Assembly (NCBI GenBank): GCA_947647735.1
Contig: CANSLJ010000001.1
Span: 1-64,000, forward strand
DNA length: 64,000 nt
Reading direction: 5' to 3'
DNA from: an uncultured bacterium
GTDB taxonomy: Bacteria; Bacillota; Clostridia; Lachnospirales; Lachnospiraceae
The stretch's first letter is position 1. Every line of letters starts with the position of its first letter. Position numbers and translations under genes: made by a program. Below, in pieces: positions 34,102-43,600 of the stretch. Under the pieces are notes generated by a model that searched no databases, was not told the DNA's origin, and saw only the letters and a list, made by a program, of their open reading frames with translations.

Positions 34102-34272
34102 TTAGCTGCTGACACAGGCTTTCCAGGCATAAAAACAGGGCTTTTGCAAAAAACTTTTCCATGCTATAATTCTTATAAGCATTTCATGCTGCATCCGGTG
34201 CTCTGTAGTTTGCCGACTCACTGCATCGGGTGTTTTTTGTAGCCCTTTCTTTTTTCCATATTCAGTTGTCAT
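34102..34272 (-). CDS. Possible 56-aa peptide between sortase and Maff2
   Basis: ATG at 34272, TAA at 34102. Basic, begins MTTEYGKKKGLQKTPDAVSR and has a hydrophobic/aromatic C-terminus with two Cys. It starts 6 nt after the stop of a 10-codon leader that has a strong ribosome site, so re-initiation could express it. No family recognised; may be non-coding. Confidence 0.35.
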   Translation of the reverse strand: MTTEYGKKKGLQKTPDAVSRQTTEHRMQHEMLIRIIAWKSFLQKPCFYAWKACVSS

Positions 34273-34278
34273 CTTTTT

Positions 34279-34311
34279 TCAGGTGGGCGACCTGACCCTG
34301 ACCGTTTCCAT
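34279..34311 (-). CDS. 10-aa leader peptide with strong ribosome site
   Basis: METVRVRSPT from ATG 34311 behind AAGGAGGAAGG and a 6-nt spacer, inside the 300-bp gap between sortase B and Maff2. The ribosome site is the best in the gap. Either a leader controlling the downstream pore genes or the remnant of a longer gene. Confidence 0.35.
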   Translation of the reverse strand: METVRVRSPT

Positions 34312-34346
34312 GTATAACCTTCCTCCTTTCTTGCAATTTCCCTCTT

Positions 34347-35228
34347 CTAATAGGGCACCCCGATAACCAGAAGCCTTCCATTTTTCCCGTACTCACTCCG
34401 GTCACAGGTAGCCAGTATCATCAGTCTTTCCGGCACCCCCGGCTCTCCTCTGTAGTAAAGGGCCCTTTTCTCAATCTCTTTCATGAATGCCAGACAATCT
34501 TCTTCCGTGTCATGATTCCGTACCCTGAAATCCCATTCCTCCACATCCTTTACATCATATTTCATTACGGCAATAATCTTATATACAGAAACCTTTTTGC
34601 CGGTTTCCGTAAAACAGAAATAACAGTTCTTCTCAAAATAATCCTTATCTTTAAAATACAAAAGGGTAGAAAACATAGCCTCTGAACCTTTGCCCATGTT
34701 ATGGCCGTAAATGACACGGTTAAAATCATACAATTCCGTATCTTTATCCATAAAAAGACAGCCGCTCCTGCTTTCCTTCCCTGAAAGATCATGTGATAAA
34801 TAAAAACTGTTGTCCTCCGCTGCCACAACTGGAAAATCAATCAGGCTGTTTGGTATACAAAGCCATCCTGAAACATTCTTGTTTATGCCAAGAAGTTCAC
34901 CCCAATCATAATAGAGCCTGGGTTCCGGTTTTTGTTTTCCTCCCGGAATGCTTTCTGTCTTTGCCTCCTTTTCTGCTTTTGCCGCCTCTTTTTCTATATC
35001 TGCAGTCTCCTCCTTTTCTTCCTCATCTTCCGGCAACTGTCTGTCCTCTTGTATCTGCCCTGTTTTACAGACTTCTGCTATTTCCTGATACGCCAAAGTT
35101 TCCCTTTTTGATTGGCAACAACAGATGCAGATACCTATTGCGGAAATCACTACGAATATCCCGCCAAGTAAAACGGTCGGAATTTTTCTGAAATCTTTCC
35201 TTCTTCCGTCATGTTTCACTTTCTCCAT
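34347..35228 (-). CDS. Class B sortase
   Basis: The start at 35228 (MEKVKHDGRRKDF) has GGGAG upstream. 293 aa: N-terminal membrane anchor (about 16-40), an acidic Glu/Lys-rich linker (60-100), and the sortase fold. Catalytic residues: His in IYGHNM (about 165), Cys in LATCDRSEYG (about 273) and Arg in GRLLVIG at the end; the TCDRSEYG motif is that of class B. It probably anchors the surface protein encoded 80 bp upstream in the operon. Confidence 0.92.
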   Translation of the reverse strand: MEKVKHDGRRKDFRKIPTVLLGGIFVVISAIGICICCCQSKRETLAYQEIAEVCKTGQIQEDRQLPEDEEEKEETADIEKEAAKAEKEAKTESIPGGKQKPEPRLYYDWGELLGINKNVSGWLCIPNSLIDFPVVAAEDNSFYLSHDLSGKESRSGCLFMDKDTELYDFNRVIYGHNMGKGSEAMFSTLLYFKDKDYFEKNCYFCFTETGKKVSVYKIIAVMKYDVKDVEEWDFRVRNHDTEEDCLAFMKEIEKRALYYRGEPGVPERLMILATCDRSEYGKNGRLLVIGVPY

Positions 35229-35308
35229 ATTGTTTTCTCCCTGCCTGATATTTTCATCTGCATTCAAAAAGCAGGGACACACACACCCCTGCCGCATTTT
35301 AAAAACAA

Positions 35309-38167
35309 CTATAACGATTTTTCTGCCCGCTTTCTTTTTTCAAACAAACAGGCTGCTCCTATGAACAATATGCTGCATACCCCTAAAACAGCAAAACCAT
35401 ACACAGGTGATACACGCCCTGTCTGGATAACAGGCTCCATTTCTTTCTCCTTATGTTCCATCTCCGCATCCGGCAATATAACGTTAAAACTGTCACCCGT
35501 ATTATTTGTATTGTTATTGATTTTTATGGAATTTGAGGAATCCTTTCCTATATCTTCTTTCCCCGGCTTCTTATTATTTTCGCTTGTATCTTCTTTTCCT
35601 GATACATCATCTTTCTTATCATTGGACGGATTATTCTCCGATACATCATCTTTTCCGCCGGGAGGATTATTCCCCGATACGTCATCTTTCCCATCAGAGG
35701 GATTGTTTCCCGATACGTCATCCTTTCCGTCCGACGGTTTGGGTATTCCTTTTATATGTACCGTACATTCATGCTCATCTCCGGTCTCCTTTTCCGTAAC
35801 ACGTATTTCATTTTCTCCTTCCTCTATTGTCACGGAATCTTCTCCATTCAGTTCATATTCCTCAACTTCTTTTGTGAAATCTATCAGACCGTTTTCTATA
35901 TACCCCGCTTTATCCTCTATGGTGCGGGTAAAGTATACCTCAAGTTCTTTCAGTTCCGTACCGGCTTCCATCTCCACAGGCGGTTTCCAGACAGCAATAC
36001 CGTCAATATAACTGCCGAATATTTCTGCCGTAGTGGTAAGACCTGTGCTGATCTGTTCTACTACGACCTCATTACTCCCCCGCTCAATCCTGTCTTTGGA
36101 AAACCGGATATCATCCTCACCAATAACTGCCTCGTCATCCTGTATCAGATCAATCAGCTTGCCGTTCTCATCATATACTTTATAAACAGGATATACTATG
36201 ATATTCGTATCACTGATACTGCTTCCCTCCGGAATGTTGTTGTCATAGCTGACCTGAATGCTTGTCTGCACTTTTCTTTTATATTTTGCAGTATAAACAG
36301 CATCCCCTGTCAGTTCATCTGTTTCGTTCAGCGCCGGGAACCAGCCTGAAAACATATATGTATTTCTTCCCTCTGCTTCTCTGAACGCGGGCGGGGCTTT
36401 ATCTAAAATAGTCTCACCATAAGAAAGCAGCACTTCTTTCAATACTGTTCCGTTATAATTTTTAAACGTCACCGTACCTTTTCCGGGTATGGAATATTTC
36501 GGCGTATATTCGGCTCCGCCCGTCACCTTTGTATCTCCTGTGATTTCCGGCTCCCATCCGGTAAAAACATAAGTATCACCGCCATCTTCATATTCACCCA
36601 TGACAAGAGCCTTATCCAGAATGGTTTCCCCATGTTCAAGGACCAGCTCTCTTATACTGTTTCCTGCATGATCTTTAAATATTACTTTCGACCTGAACGT
36701 GACTTCTCTTCCGTCATCCGCCCATTCATAATTTATTGCATTCTTATTATCAGTCTCTACATTTGTCTGTGTCATGTCTTCTACAAAAAACACCTTAGCT
36801 CCGAACCTTGTAACGCCTTTCCCGATTGAAATATCTTTCAGCGCCCTGCTGTCATAAAAAGCGCTACTCGCTATCTGCGTTACATTATCCGGAATCTCAA
36901 GACGCTCTAATACATGCGCTCCGTCAAAAGCATGATTCAGTATTGTCAGCAACCCGCTTCCAAGAACAAGGTCTGACAGGCTGTTGCAAGATTCAAAAGC
37001 ACTTGATTCTATTGTCACAACACTGTCAGGGATTATTAAAGATTTCAGCTTTATACATTCAAAAAAAGAGCGGCTTCCAATCACCTCCACACTGTTGCCA
37101 AGCGTTATACTTTCCGCATTTTTACAGGATTCAAAAGCCTCCCGCTCTATCGTCTTAACCCCGTCTGAAATGATGATCTCCACAGCCCCCGTTTTGCGGA
37201 AGGCCATCTTTCTGATCGTCTCCACATTTCCGGGGATTGTTATGGTTTTTACGCCGTAAATTTCTTCAAATGTCCTCTCTTTAATCTCAGATATTCCGCT
37301 CCCTATGGAAATGTTCTCTGCATTACGGCATTCTGCGAAAGCATACTCTCCAATATCTGTTACACTGTCCGGTATAATGATCTCCTCCAGTGCATTTCCC
37401 TGAAACGCATTCTCGCCGATTCTTTCAACACCCTCCGGTATCTCTATATGCCGTAGGACTCCTCTCACACTGCTATAAATGGGATAGCCTACCATAACAG
37501 CATAGTCCCCGATTTCTTTCAGTGTACCTGGCAAAATCACATCTGCAAGTTCCTCATGGCGACAGAGTGCATTATCCCCTAAAGTGGTAATCCCTTCCCC
37601 TATAATAGCTGTCACTATTGTATCCGTATCCCACGGACTATCGGCAGCGTCAGTCCAGTCAAACATTTCTCCCGTACCCTCAAAGACCAGTGTCCCTTCC
37701 GTCTCAAAATAATATGCCGTGATATTCTCCCCGGCTGCATAAATTCGATCTGCTGCTGATATATCATAACTGCCCGATTCTAATGAGAGAAACTGCTCTT
37801 CGTTTTCTGCCTCTTCATCTTCCGTCTCCAGAGTTTCTTCCATTTCTTCTGCTTTTTCCACAAATCCGCACTTTTCACACACCTGCAAACCTTCCTCTTT
37901 TTTTGTAAAGATACAATCCTCCGCATCTTCCAGACCGCAGTTTATGCAGGTGAAGATATGTGTCCTGTCATTCCCCGGCATATAGTGATACTCATGCCCG
38001 CACTCGATACTGTTCCCGGAAACATCATTCCCGGAAACTGCCGGAACGCCGGTATCCGTACTTTCTGCCAATGCACTGACCGCATTCGATGCCAGAAGCA
38101 TCATGCACAAGAATCCCATCAATAATTTTTTACATTCCCTTTTTATATTCATACTTTTCTTTTTCAA
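35309..38167 (-). CDS. Leucine-rich-repeat (BspA-type) surface protein with sortase signal
   Basis: 952 aa from a TTG behind GGAGAGG. Signal peptide (1-34); C74/C77 and C97/C100 form a zinc-ribbon-like pair; LRR_5 repeats run about 180-470 (units such as IIIPDSVTDIGEYAFAEC); then beta-rich repeats with FSGW/FTGWEP motifs of bacterial surface adhesins; then degenerate DDVSGNNPSDGK-type repeats (about 815-880). The C-terminus has PVIQTG, a hydrophobic segment (VSPVYGFAVLGVCSILFIGA) and KRKRAEK, a cell-wall sorting signal with an unusual motif. Likely a mating-contact or host-contact adhesin attached by the neighbouring class B sortase. Confidence 0.88.
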   Translation of the reverse strand: MKKKSMNIKRECKKLLMGFLCMMLLASNAVSALAESTDTGVPAVSGNDVSGNSIECGHEYHYMPGNDRTHIFTCINCGLEDAEDCIFTKKEEGLQVCEKCGFVEKAEEMEETLETEDEEAENEEQFLSLESGSYDISAADRIYAAGENITAYYFETEGTLVFEGTGEMFDWTDAADSPWDTDTIVTAIIGEGITTLGDNALCRHEELADVILPGTLKEIGDYAVMVGYPIYSSVRGVLRHIEIPEGVERIGENAFQGNALEEIIIPDSVTDIGEYAFAECRNAENISIGSGISEIKERTFEEIYGVKTITIPGNVETIRKMAFRKTGAVEIIISDGVKTIEREAFESCKNAESITLGNSVEVIGSRSFFECIKLKSLIIPDSVVTIESSAFESCNSLSDLVLGSGLLTILNHAFDGAHVLERLEIPDNVTQIASSAFYDSRALKDISIGKGVTRFGAKVFFVEDMTQTNVETDNKNAINYEWADDGREVTFRSKVIFKDHAGNSIRELVLEHGETILDKALVMGEYEDGGDTYVFTGWEPEITGDTKVTGGAEYTPKYSIPGKGTVTFKNYNGTVLKEVLLSYGETILDKAPPAFREAEGRNTYMFSGWFPALNETDELTGDAVYTAKYKRKVQTSIQVSYDNNIPEGSSISDTNIIVYPVYKVYDENGKLIDLIQDDEAVIGEDDIRFSKDRIERGSNEVVVEQISTGLTTTAEIFGSYIDGIAVWKPPVEMEAGTELKELEVYFTRTIEDKAGYIENGLIDFTKEVEEYELNGEDSVTIEEGENEIRVTEKETGDEHECTVHIKGIPKPSDGKDDVSGNNPSDGKDDVSGNNPPGGKDDVSENNPSNDKKDDVSGKEDTSENNKKPGKEDIGKDSSNSIKINNNTNNTGDSFNVILPDAEMEHKEKEMEPVIQTGRVSPVYGFAVLGVCSILFIGAACLFEKRKRAEKSL

Positions 38168-38220
38168 CTTCCTCTCCTTTCTGTTCCTGCCTTTTTGTTC
38201 CTGTTAGCTGTTATGTTCTG

Positions 38221-39972
38221 CTATGCTTTCATTTCATAAACTTCAAACTTATCATCCGGCTTTACCTTTAAACGGTGCTTCAAAAAGTCTGCCACATGAA
38301 ACGTATTCCTTTCATCAGCGTCTGACAGGTATTTGTACTGCGGATGTTTCGTAATATCATACTTGTCCGAGAAAAACGGCCTGATACCCTGAACCTGCAG
38401 GATGCATTTGCTGTTATCCATGACTGCAAGCTCATCGGGCGTCATAAGCTCCTTTCCCAATTTCTGATAATTCAGTCCGTAACTTCTCTGGCTGCCCCGT
38501 GTGTCCGACGTATTGTAAGTATCTATCGTTTCCTTGCCCAGCATGGATGAAATCTCTTTCAGCGTGCTCTGCTCCTTTCCGCCAAGAAACAGGACACAGG
38601 AACAGTTCCCGATGATAGTCTCCGCATGGTCTTTATAGACCGCTTTTAACTGGCTCTGCGTCTGGACAATCACATGTGCCGATATTTCCCTGCTTCTGAT
38701 TACAGAAATCAAATGTTCAAAGTTGGGTATTTTCTGGTTTGCAAATTCATCAAAAAGACAGGTAACATGTGTTTTTAATGCGCCGCCGTTTTCCAGTGCC
38801 TTGTCACAGAGCGTATTGAACATCTGTGTGTAAACCATAGACGCAATAAAGTTAAATGTCGTGTCCGTATCTGACACAATACAGAATAAAGCTGTCTTGC
38901 GATCCCCCAATTTATCCAATTCCAGCTCATCGTCCATCATCATATCCCGGACTTCTTTTATATCAAAAGGAGCCATCCGCGCGCCGCAGCTAATTAAAAT
39001 ACTTTTTGCGGTTTTTCCCGCCGCCATTTTGTATTTTTTATACTGGCGGACAGCGAAATGCCCCGGGTTGCGTTGTTCCAGGCGCTCAAACATCATGTCC
39101 ACTGCATTTTTGAAATTCTCATCATCCTCCCGTACTTCGGAAGCATTCAGCATCTCCAGCAGAGTATTTAAGTTTTTCTCTTCCTTTGGAGCTTCATACC
39201 AGATATAGGCAATCAGCGCCTGGTAATACAGCGCCTCCGCTTTTGCCCAGAAGTCTTCCCCGCCCTTGCTGCCCTCCCCTTTTGTGTTTTCCATGATGCA
39301 GTTGACCAGTTTCAGAATGTCATTCTCGGAGCGGATATAGCAGAACGGATTGTAATGCATGGATTCCTTAAAGTTTATGGTGTTCAGGATTTTTATCCTA
39401 TATCCGCCACGTTCAAGCATCTTTCCACATTCCTGAACGATTGTACCTTTTGGATCAGTGACACAATAGCTTGCATTCATCTGCATCAGATTGGGCTTGA
39501 CATGGAAACGGGTTTTGCCGGAGCCGCTTCCGCCGATAATCAGCACATTTTTATTGATGTTGTACTTTGGTATCTTATTTCTCCCGATCATAATTCGCTC
39601 TGTCTGTGTCAGCAGTATATTGTTCTGGAATTTAGGGTCAATAAACGGTTTAATGTCATTTGTGTTTCCCCACCTTGCACTGCCATACTCAGTGCCATGA
39701 CGGTATTTTTTTGCATTTTTCCCTCTGAAATAAACTGCAATCCGGATTGTTACCGCCGCCGCAATGCCAAACAGAAAATCATGCAGATTAAAACAGGGCA
39801 AGGGATTTTCCGTAATAACAGCCCCCAGCCCTGACAATGCCTCCATGCTTTTCGTTACCATATCCTGACCAGCGGAGAGACGGTAGCTTTCCGCCGCTTT
39901 TGAAAAGAACCAAAATACAAATACATAAGGCTGGTTCGGCATCACATATTTTTTCATATCAATGCCGTTCAA
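38221..39972 (-). CDS. VirD4/TraG type IV coupling protein
   Basis: 583 aa. N-terminal membrane region (about 10-30 and 65-85), Walker A IIGGSGSGKTRFHV (about 144-157), Walker B LFDEFANQKIPN, and VIVQTQSQLKAVY, all TraG/VirD4 signatures. Hexameric ATPase that delivers the relaxase-DNA complex to the channel. The start overlaps the pcfB stop as ATGA; the surface-protein gene follows. Confidence 0.93.
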   Translation of the reverse strand: MNGIDMKKYVMPNQPYVFVFWFFSKAAESYRLSAGQDMVTKSMEALSGLGAVITENPLPCFNLHDFLFGIAAAVTIRIAVYFRGKNAKKYRHGTEYGSARWGNTNDIKPFIDPKFQNNILLTQTERIMIGRNKIPKYNINKNVLIIGGSGSGKTRFHVKPNLMQMNASYCVTDPKGTIVQECGKMLERGGYRIKILNTINFKESMHYNPFCYIRSENDILKLVNCIMENTKGEGSKGGEDFWAKAEALYYQALIAYIWYEAPKEEKNLNTLLEMLNASEVREDDENFKNAVDMMFERLEQRNPGHFAVRQYKKYKMAAGKTAKSILISCGARMAPFDIKEVRDMMMDDELELDKLGDRKTALFCIVSDTDTTFNFIASMVYTQMFNTLCDKALENGGALKTHVTCLFDEFANQKIPNFEHLISVIRSREISAHVIVQTQSQLKAVYKDHAETIIGNCSCVLFLGGKEQSTLKEISSMLGKETIDTYNTSDTRGSQRSYGLNYQKLGKELMTPDELAVMDNSKCILQVQGIRPFFSDKYDITKHPQYKYLSDADERNTFHVADFLKHRLKVKPDDKFEVYEMKA

Positions 39973-40439
39973 TGTTCAATCCCTCCTTTTCCCCTTGTCT
40001 TTTCCTTATCCATACTCATATCCCGGACTTTCTGCTTAAACTGTGATAACTGCTTCAGCAGTGACGGCTTTTCCTTCTGCCAGTTCAGCATTTTTGCCGT
40101 ATACTCAGAGAAAGCCGCGTTCAGCACATCCGCATCACGGGCTTTAAAGAACACCATATATTTCCCCTCCGACGGGACTTTTTTCAGCGAATAATCTACG
40201 CCGTATTTCCTTGCGACACGGTCAAATGATTTGATATTTTTGTCTGTTATCTCAATGCTCTGTGCCCCGGCATCCTGTTTCAGCAGGCTTTTTACGCTCT
40301 GTTTCCCGCGGGGCGGCTCATTTATGTGTTTCAGATAATCCCGTATTGCCCTTTTCAGCATCTGCTCTGTCAGTTTGAAAGCCTCCTTACCCGACCGGAT
40401 CACAAGCGCAACCGACTTTTCCCTTACTTCATCCTGCAT
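39969..40439 (-). CDS. PcfB-family protein
   Basis: 156 aa, soluble and basic. The N-terminus VALVIRSGKEAFKLTEQMLK and KYGVDYSLKKVPSEGKYMVFF match PcfB/DUF3801, a cytoplasmic accessory that precedes the coupling protein in Firmicute transfer operons and is thought to aid substrate docking. Translationally coupled to VirD4. Confidence 0.85.
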   Translation of the reverse strand: MQDEVREKSVALVIRSGKEAFKLTEQMLKRAIRDYLKHINEPPRGKQSVKSLLKQDAGAQSIEITDKNIKSFDRVARKYGVDYSLKKVPSEGKYMVFFKARDADVLNAAFSEYTAKMLNWQKEKPSLLKQLSQFKQKVRDMSMDKEKTRGKGGIEH

Positions 40440-40522
40440 AGCGCCCCCTTTCTCCCATCAAAAAAACCAGAAGCATTTACACCCTGGTCATTTCCTTTGT
40501 TGTTCTTTCTTTTCTTCGCCCC

Positions 40523-40987
40523 TCACGCAGTCACTCTCCTGTCTGTACCTCCCCATTTTGTGAGAACCACCGTTTCGCCGTCCCGAAGGGTATCCCACAG
40601 CCCGTAAATGGTATCTGCCACATCATCGGGGTCTGCATAAGTTTTTCCCCCGACCATCATAAATTCCCCGGGCTTTTCAAAAACATCCTGAAAATCTTTT
40701 TGCTGCCCGGGCGTAAGCGAAGCAAAACCGTCCCCCTCTTCCGGTATGCCGCATAACAGGAATATGCCGTTTATGCTGCTCTTTTTTCCCGGCAGGCAGC
40801 GGTTCGGCGGCAGTCCGTCCATATCTTCCCTGCTGATTAACAGCACTTTCTGCGGCAGAAAACACCCTATCTGCACCGATCCGCACAATACTTTTTCTAC
40901 CGCTTCCAGCGTATTCCTGATAACGGCAGGGCGCGGCGCTTTCCCCGGCTCCACAATCAAAATTTCCATGTCTTTCACTGTACTCAT
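40523..40987 (-). CDS. DUF3846-family protein
   Basis: 154 aa. MEILIVEPGKAPRPAVIRNT, then VQIGCFLPQKVLLISRED, LPPNRCLPG and INGIFLLCGIPEEG follow the DUF3846 layout seen in plasmid and ICE accessory genes. Function unknown; often part of antirestriction-like clusters. The C-terminal 60 residues after the core are an extension. The 112 bp before it (to repA) hold no clear gene. Confidence 0.7.
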   Translation of the reverse strand: MSTVKDMEILIVEPGKAPRPAVIRNTLEAVEKVLCGSVQIGCFLPQKVLLISREDMDGLPPNRCLPGKKSSINGIFLLCGIPEEGDGFASLTPGQQKDFQDVFEKPGEFMMVGGKTYADPDDVADTIYGLWDTLRDGETVVLTKWGGTDRRVTA

Positions 40988-41099
40988 AATATGATGTCCT
41001 CCTTTTCATTTTATATACCGGCCTGTATAAGCCTTTTAATTTGTTTTATGTACCCTCAATGTTTTGCCATGATAACCGTTACCAGCGGAAAAAGAAAAT

Positions 41100-42053
41100 C
41101 TATCCGCCTCCATCCCTTTCGCCATACCTTTCGGCCATGTCATGCCGGACAAGGCTCGCATAATACTGTTTCATTGTCACGGGAGCATTAAACAGGGCTG
41201 ACAGCATGTATGCCCTGATATTCCCTATAGCTGTCGTGTTTTTGTCAAGGCAGTCCAGCACATACCGGATGTGCCCGCTGTCAAGTTTCCGGAAACGGCT
41301 TTTCACAATATCTGTCCGCACATTCTCCTGGTTGATGCGTATGCTTTCCCGCCTGCTGGCATAAACTTCTGCCATCAGCTCCACAAAGCCGTCAAGACGC
41401 TCCCTGTTATAAGGTTCATCCTGCACAAGAATGTCATACTCTATGTTTTCTTTTATCCGGCGGCGGTAACAATCCATCTCATCCATCCTCTCTGTCCTGT
41501 CAGTCTCACTCCTGTCCGCGAATGAGACAGGTTCCTCCCCGGCATGATAGATGGATAGATTAGTATCACTAAAGTCAGTATTATTGATATCAGTATTATT
41601 TGTTTGTGATTTTCGCAATTCCGGTTCCCTGAAAATCACAGTTCCTGATTTGTGATTTTCACAATTCCTGATTTGTGATTCCGGACGGTTCCTGCCTGTA
41701 AAGTTTTTCACATAAATGATATTAGGCTTTCCCAGCCCGCGTCTTACACGTTCAATCAGGCCGATGCCTTTCATACTGTCCAGTTCATTCAGCAGTTTAT
41801 TTGCTTTCTGTTCAGCGCATCCAAGCGTTTCCATTACATCGGCGATTGTAAAAATGATATATACCCTGCCCTCCGCATCCAGCCAGTTGTTTTTCACGGA
41901 CAGCGCCATCCGGTCAAGCAGCAGGCCGTACAGTACTTTCGCTTCCACTGTGATGCCCTGAAAACGCCTGTCTGTAAAAAGCACCTTTGGAATACGGTAA
42001 AAGCTGTACTGCTCCGCTTCATTTCCATAATAGTAATTCAGTTCCAACGGCAT
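41100..42053 (-). CDS. RepA_N-type replication initiator
   Basis: The start at 42053 (MPLELNYYYGNEAEQYSFYR) has GGAGG 9 nt upstream. 317 aa. FYRIPKVLFTDRRFQGITVE, AKVLYGLLLDRMALS and FTIADVMETLGCAEQKANKL are the winged-helix DNA-binding domain of RepA_N initiators; the C-terminal part is the variable host-specific region with a helical bundle (about 200-300). Such proteins start theta replication of plasmids; in an ICE they support copying of the excised circle. Confidence 0.88.
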   Translation of the reverse strand: MPLELNYYYGNEAEQYSFYRIPKVLFTDRRFQGITVEAKVLYGLLLDRMALSVKNNWLDAEGRVYIIFTIADVMETLGCAEQKANKLLNELDSMKGIGLIERVRRGLGKPNIIYVKNFTGRNRPESQIRNCENHKSGTVIFREPELRKSQTNNTDINNTDFSDTNLSIYHAGEEPVSFADRSETDRTERMDEMDCYRRRIKENIEYDILVQDEPYNRERLDGFVELMAEVYASRRESIRINQENVRTDIVKSRFRKLDSGHIRYVLDCLDKNTTAIGNIRAYMLSALFNAPVTMKQYYASLVRHDMAERYGERDGGG

Positions 42054-42150
42054 AATTTTCGCCTCCTTTTTTCTTTTTAAAACCAAATCTGCAAATATGT
42101 TATTCCTCGCCCTCCTGCCTTGCTGCTTACCGAAACAGGCTACAGAACGC

Positions 42151-42203
42151 AAAAAAGCCGCTCGGCAACTGATCAGTCAGGTCGCCGGACGGCTTCTATT
42201 TTT
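42151..42203 (-). terminator. Terminator upstream of repA
   Basis: AGCCG...CGGCT with an inner GGC/GCC pair around a GATC-containing loop, then TTTTTTGCG on the minus strand. It ends the RadC/DUF5720 transcript, so repA must have its own promoter in the ~100 bp that remain. Confidence 0.65.
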
Positions 42204-42221
42204 CCTTTTTTACATATTCAA

Positions 42222-42743
42222 TTACAGAGTGTGTTCTTTACAGTCGTAACGCAGATAACCTTCCGAAACCGATGCATGCTTTTTCAGTCTGACTTCACCC
42301 CGTTTCTGGCTATCCAGAAACTCACTGTAACCAGTCTCCGTGAGAAACAGGCGCATTCTGTCTCCTTTATCCCCGACAGGGGAATCACCGGACAGCACAT
42401 CAAATATAATCATGTGCTTCACCTCCGGGTCGTAGCGTTCCAGCGCCATAATATCATGTCCTTTTAATTTCTCCGCACCGGATTTCTGTCTGGCTTCGGC
42501 AATCATTTCGCCGATAGTACGTCCCTCTTTCGGAAGCTGGTAATTTTTCTGTATATCCCGTACCAGTTCCATGCACTGCTTATCCGGCTGAAGGCTCAAT
42601 TTTTCCATAAGGCCGTCTGCTGTTTTTCTCCGTACCGGGCCCTTTGCATACTGTGCTGTCATCAAAAGTTCGTGCAGAATTTCTGTCCTGCAGTCTCCCT
42701 CCGCCTGAAATAGTATCCTTTTTTCCATTCCATTCAGTTCCAT
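42222..42743 (-). CDS. DUF5720-like ICE protein
   Basis: The start at 42743 (MELNGMEKRILFQAEGDCR) follows AGAGAGGG. 173 aa, soluble. The C-terminal half, KLKGHDIMALERYDPEVKHM and IFDVLSGDSPVGDKGDRMRL, matches proteins I recall as DUF5720 from clostridial ICEs; the family name is less certain than the homology. No catalytic motif. Follows radC by 28 bp. Confidence 0.6.
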   Translation of the reverse strand: MELNGMEKRILFQAEGDCRTEILHELLMTAQYAKGPVRRKTADGLMEKLSLQPDKQCMELVRDIQKNYQLPKEGRTIGEMIAEARQKSGAEKLKGHDIMALERYDPEVKHMIIFDVLSGDSPVGDKGDRMRLFLTETGYSEFLDSQKRGEVRLKKHASVSEGYLRYDCKEHTL

Positions 42744-42771
42744 GTGATTCCCTCTCTTCTGCTCTGATAAT

Positions 42772-43368
42772 CTATCGCTCCATATTTTCCACTTTAGGCA
42801 CATGGACTTTTTCAGTATATTCCGGCTGCTGCCCTGTATGCTCTTTTTTATGCCGGCTGATTGCATCCATAATGCTGTCTTTCTTTTCTGCCGCCATGTT
42901 CCCGGTCCTCTCCCTATTCGGTATCCCACCATGTTCCAAAAAAGAATAGTACGTTCCTTTCTGCCCTATAATAACATGGTCCATCAAGGGGATTCCCATA
43001 ATCTCCGCAGCCATAAAAATCCGTTCTGTCACTTTCAGGTCATCCCTGGACGGCATTACGTTTCCGCTGGGGTGGTTGTGTACCAGCATAATCTGTGCTG
43101 CGTTGGAAAGGATAGATGTTTTAAAGACTTCCCTTGCTTCCACGATGGTGTTATTGACAGTGCCCATGCTGACGATATTCATGTTGACAGGCTTGCCGTC
43201 TCCCCGGAAATTCACCACGCACAGCACTTCCCTGTCATAATCCTCCAGTTCTTTTCCCAAAACACGCACCACATCTTTGGGGCTTTCAATTTTTTCATCG
43301 CTGTATAGCGGAGGAGCTTTCACCATACGGATTACCACATTTTCCAGCTTATTCTTATTCTTCTCCAT
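42772..43368 (-). CDS. RadC/JAB-domain protein
   Basis: 198 aa. The JAMM metal motif is LVHNHPSGNVMPSRDD (about 93-108: two His, Ser and Asp), preceded by EAREVFKTSI. RadC-like proteins are widespread on mobile elements; a metal-dependent hydrolase activity on DNA or protein conjugates is presumed but not defined. An extra basic tail after residue 150 is not part of the domain. Confidence 0.88.
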   Translation of the reverse strand: MEKNKNKLENVVIRMVKAPPLYSDEKIESPKDVVRVLGKELEDYDREVLCVVNFRGDGKPVNMNIVSMGTVNNTIVEAREVFKTSILSNAAQIMLVHNHPSGNVMPSRDDLKVTERIFMAAEIMGIPLMDHVIIGQKGTYYSFLEHGGIPNRERTGNMAAEKKDSIMDAISRHKKEHTGQQPEYTEKVHVPKVENMER

Positions 43369-43516
43369 GCCGCTCCTCTCCCGCCAGTTCCACTGTCAAG
43401 ATCACCCTCTCTTCTTCCAATGCTTTCAATACAGGTATCAGCCTGGATTCCCGCCTCTTCATATCTTTCTTTATATTCGCCTGTTTCTTTCTGAACAGAT
43501 CATTGCTTTTCTCTCT
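43355..43516 (-). CDS. Small basic coiled-coil protein (53 aa)
   Basis: MREKSNDLFRKKQANIKKDM from ATG 43516, then a Glu/Leu-rich helix. The GGGGG 11 nt upstream is a fair ribosome site; its end overlaps radC by 14 bp, suggesting coupling. No family recognised. Confidence 0.5.
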   Translation of the reverse strand, partial: REKSNDLFRKKQANIKKDMKRRESRLIPVLKALEEERVILTVELAGEERHGEE

Positions 43517-43600
43517 CATCAATAAGGTTCCCCCTTCATCCAAAACCAAATATGCCTATTATCTTTATATTTCACAAAATAAAAAGCAAAACGGTCTCGC

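Noticed and set aside
35630-35740. Repeats in the 3' part of the surface-protein gene
   Set aside because: They encode imperfect DDVSGNNPSDGK-type protein repeats; spacing and lack of unique spacers rule out a CRISPR array.
41012-41072. Short frame MAKH-stop-GYIKQIKRLIQAGI after repA
   Set aside because: Looks like a 19-20 aa peptide broken by TGA, but it is too short, and there is no support for recoding or a real gene.
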